From Pseudomonadota bacterium (GTDB taxonomy: Bacteria > Desulfobacterota > Syntrophia > Syntrophales > JADFWA01): a stretch of DNA of 6,375 nucleotides. Under the pieces are notes generated by a model, which was not told where the DNA came from, made no database searches, and worked only from the letters and a program-made list of their open reading frames with translations. The first letter of the stretch is position 1; each line of letters starts with the position of its first letter. The position numbers and the translations under genes are program-made. The stretch lies in NCBI GenBank assembly GCA_015222855.1, contig JADFWA010000186.1, positions 1-6,375 of the forward strand, read 5' to 3'. Positions 5,950-6,375 of the stretch are shown one piece after another.

Positions 5950-5975
5950 CCAGGGGCCGGCAGGAGTATAAGGGT

Positions 5976-6375
5976 ATGGAGGAAAAATACGATGTGGTCG
6001 TCGGCATTCCATCCTACAACGAATCCCGGACCATCAGAAATGTTACCGAGGTAGCCGGGAGGGGTCTTTCCAAATACTTTCCCAACACAAAAAACATCAT
6101 TGTCAACTGTGACAATAATAGTCCCGACGATACAAAAGGCGCATTCCTCTCTGCCGAAACCACCGTTCCCAAAAAGTACGTCTCCACACCCGAAGGGGTG
6201 AAGGGAAAGGGAAACAATTTCTGGAACCTTTTCAATTTTTGCGGAGAGGTGGATGCCAAAATCGCTATCGTTGTCGATGCGGACCTCCGCTCGATCGAGC
6301 CGAAGTGGATCAGATATCTCGGGTATCCCATCAGGGACGGTTACGATTTCGTGAGCCCTTTTTATTCGAGACACC
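5976..6375 (+). CDS. GT-A glycosyltransferase (GT2/GT81-like), N-terminal part
   Basis: The frame is open to the right edge, giving 133 residues with no stop. It starts MEEKYDVVVGIPSYNESRTI, the first strand and nucleotide-binding loop of GT-A folds. CDNNSPDDTKG (45-55) is the variant of the usual SDGGSTDGT segment. GVKGKGNN (74-81) follows, then IVVDADLRSI (98-107) with the metal-binding DAD at 101-103. The pattern of GIPSYNE, GKG and DADLRS recalls glucosyl-3-phosphoglycerate, glucosylglycerate or mannosylglycerate synthase-type enzymes, which make compatible solutes, but the half seen cannot fix donor or acceptor. The start is ATG 5976 with AGGAG (5962-5966) 9 nt upstream. The nearest upstream gene is the kinase-like one, possibly in one transcript. 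Confidence 0.82.
   Translation, partial: MEEKYDVVVGIPSYNESRTIRNVTEVAGRGLSKYFPNTKNIIVNCDNNSPDDTKGAFLSAETTVPKKYVSTPEGVKGKGNNFWNLFNFCGEVDAKIAIVVDADLRSIEPKWIRYLGYPIRDGYDFVSPFYSRH

Noticed and set aside
5844..6374. Minus-strand frame of 176 codons at the right edge
   Set aside because: The plus strand here encodes a clear GT-A glycosyltransferase with GIPSYNE and DAD motifs; the opposite frame has no recognisable features.
1..6375. CRISPR array, tRNA, rRNA, integrase or transposase genes, toxin-antitoxin pairs
   Set aside because: I found no spaced direct repeats, cloverleaf sequences or related protein motifs on either strand.

Overview
The window reads as ordinary bacterial chromosome with moderate GC, dense gene spacing and no phage or plasmid hallmarks. 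Gene content suggests an anaerobic Desulfobacterota/Deltaproteobacteria-type organism. The grounds are a KamA-like aminomutase beside EF-P, a type I-beta DAHP synthase, heptamer AAGGC-type repeats and a GTCATTTCGAG-type palindrome. This placement is inference and no taxonomic marker is present.

Layout. Positions 1-1844 on the minus strand hold the start of the shikimate pathway: aroF (DAHP synthase with an N-terminal regulatory domain), followed 2 nt later by aroB (3-dehydroquinate synthase), which runs off the left edge. Positions 1845-2145 are the aroF control region, also on the minus strand. It contains a promoter with a perfect TTGACA, a 31-codon leader peptide with a Trp-Phe-Ser-Tyr-Tyr-Tyr-Phe run, and two U-tailed hairpins built from four copies of the self-complementary CCATGG. 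This looks like a transcription attenuator sensing all three aromatic amino acids ahead of the first common enzyme of their synthesis. It is the most interesting item in the window.

Positions 2260-5062 on the plus strand hold an EF-P modification cluster. It comprises a lysine 2,3-aminomutase-like radical SAM protein (EpmB-type role), elongation factor P with its modifiable lysine, and EpmA, the lysyl-tRNA-synthetase-like ligase. Together they can make beta-lysine and attach it to EF-P, which relieves ribosome stalling at polyproline. A 79-bp inverted array of heptamers lies just before the efp ribosome binding site.

Positions 5063-6375 on the plus strand hold a likely promoter, a cytidylate-kinase-like protein of unknown role, a small palindromic repeat, and the 5' part of a GT-A glycosyltransferase that runs off the right edge.

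The aro operon and the EF-P cluster are divergent. The aroF promoter and leader fill most of the 415 bp between the aroF and epmB start codons.
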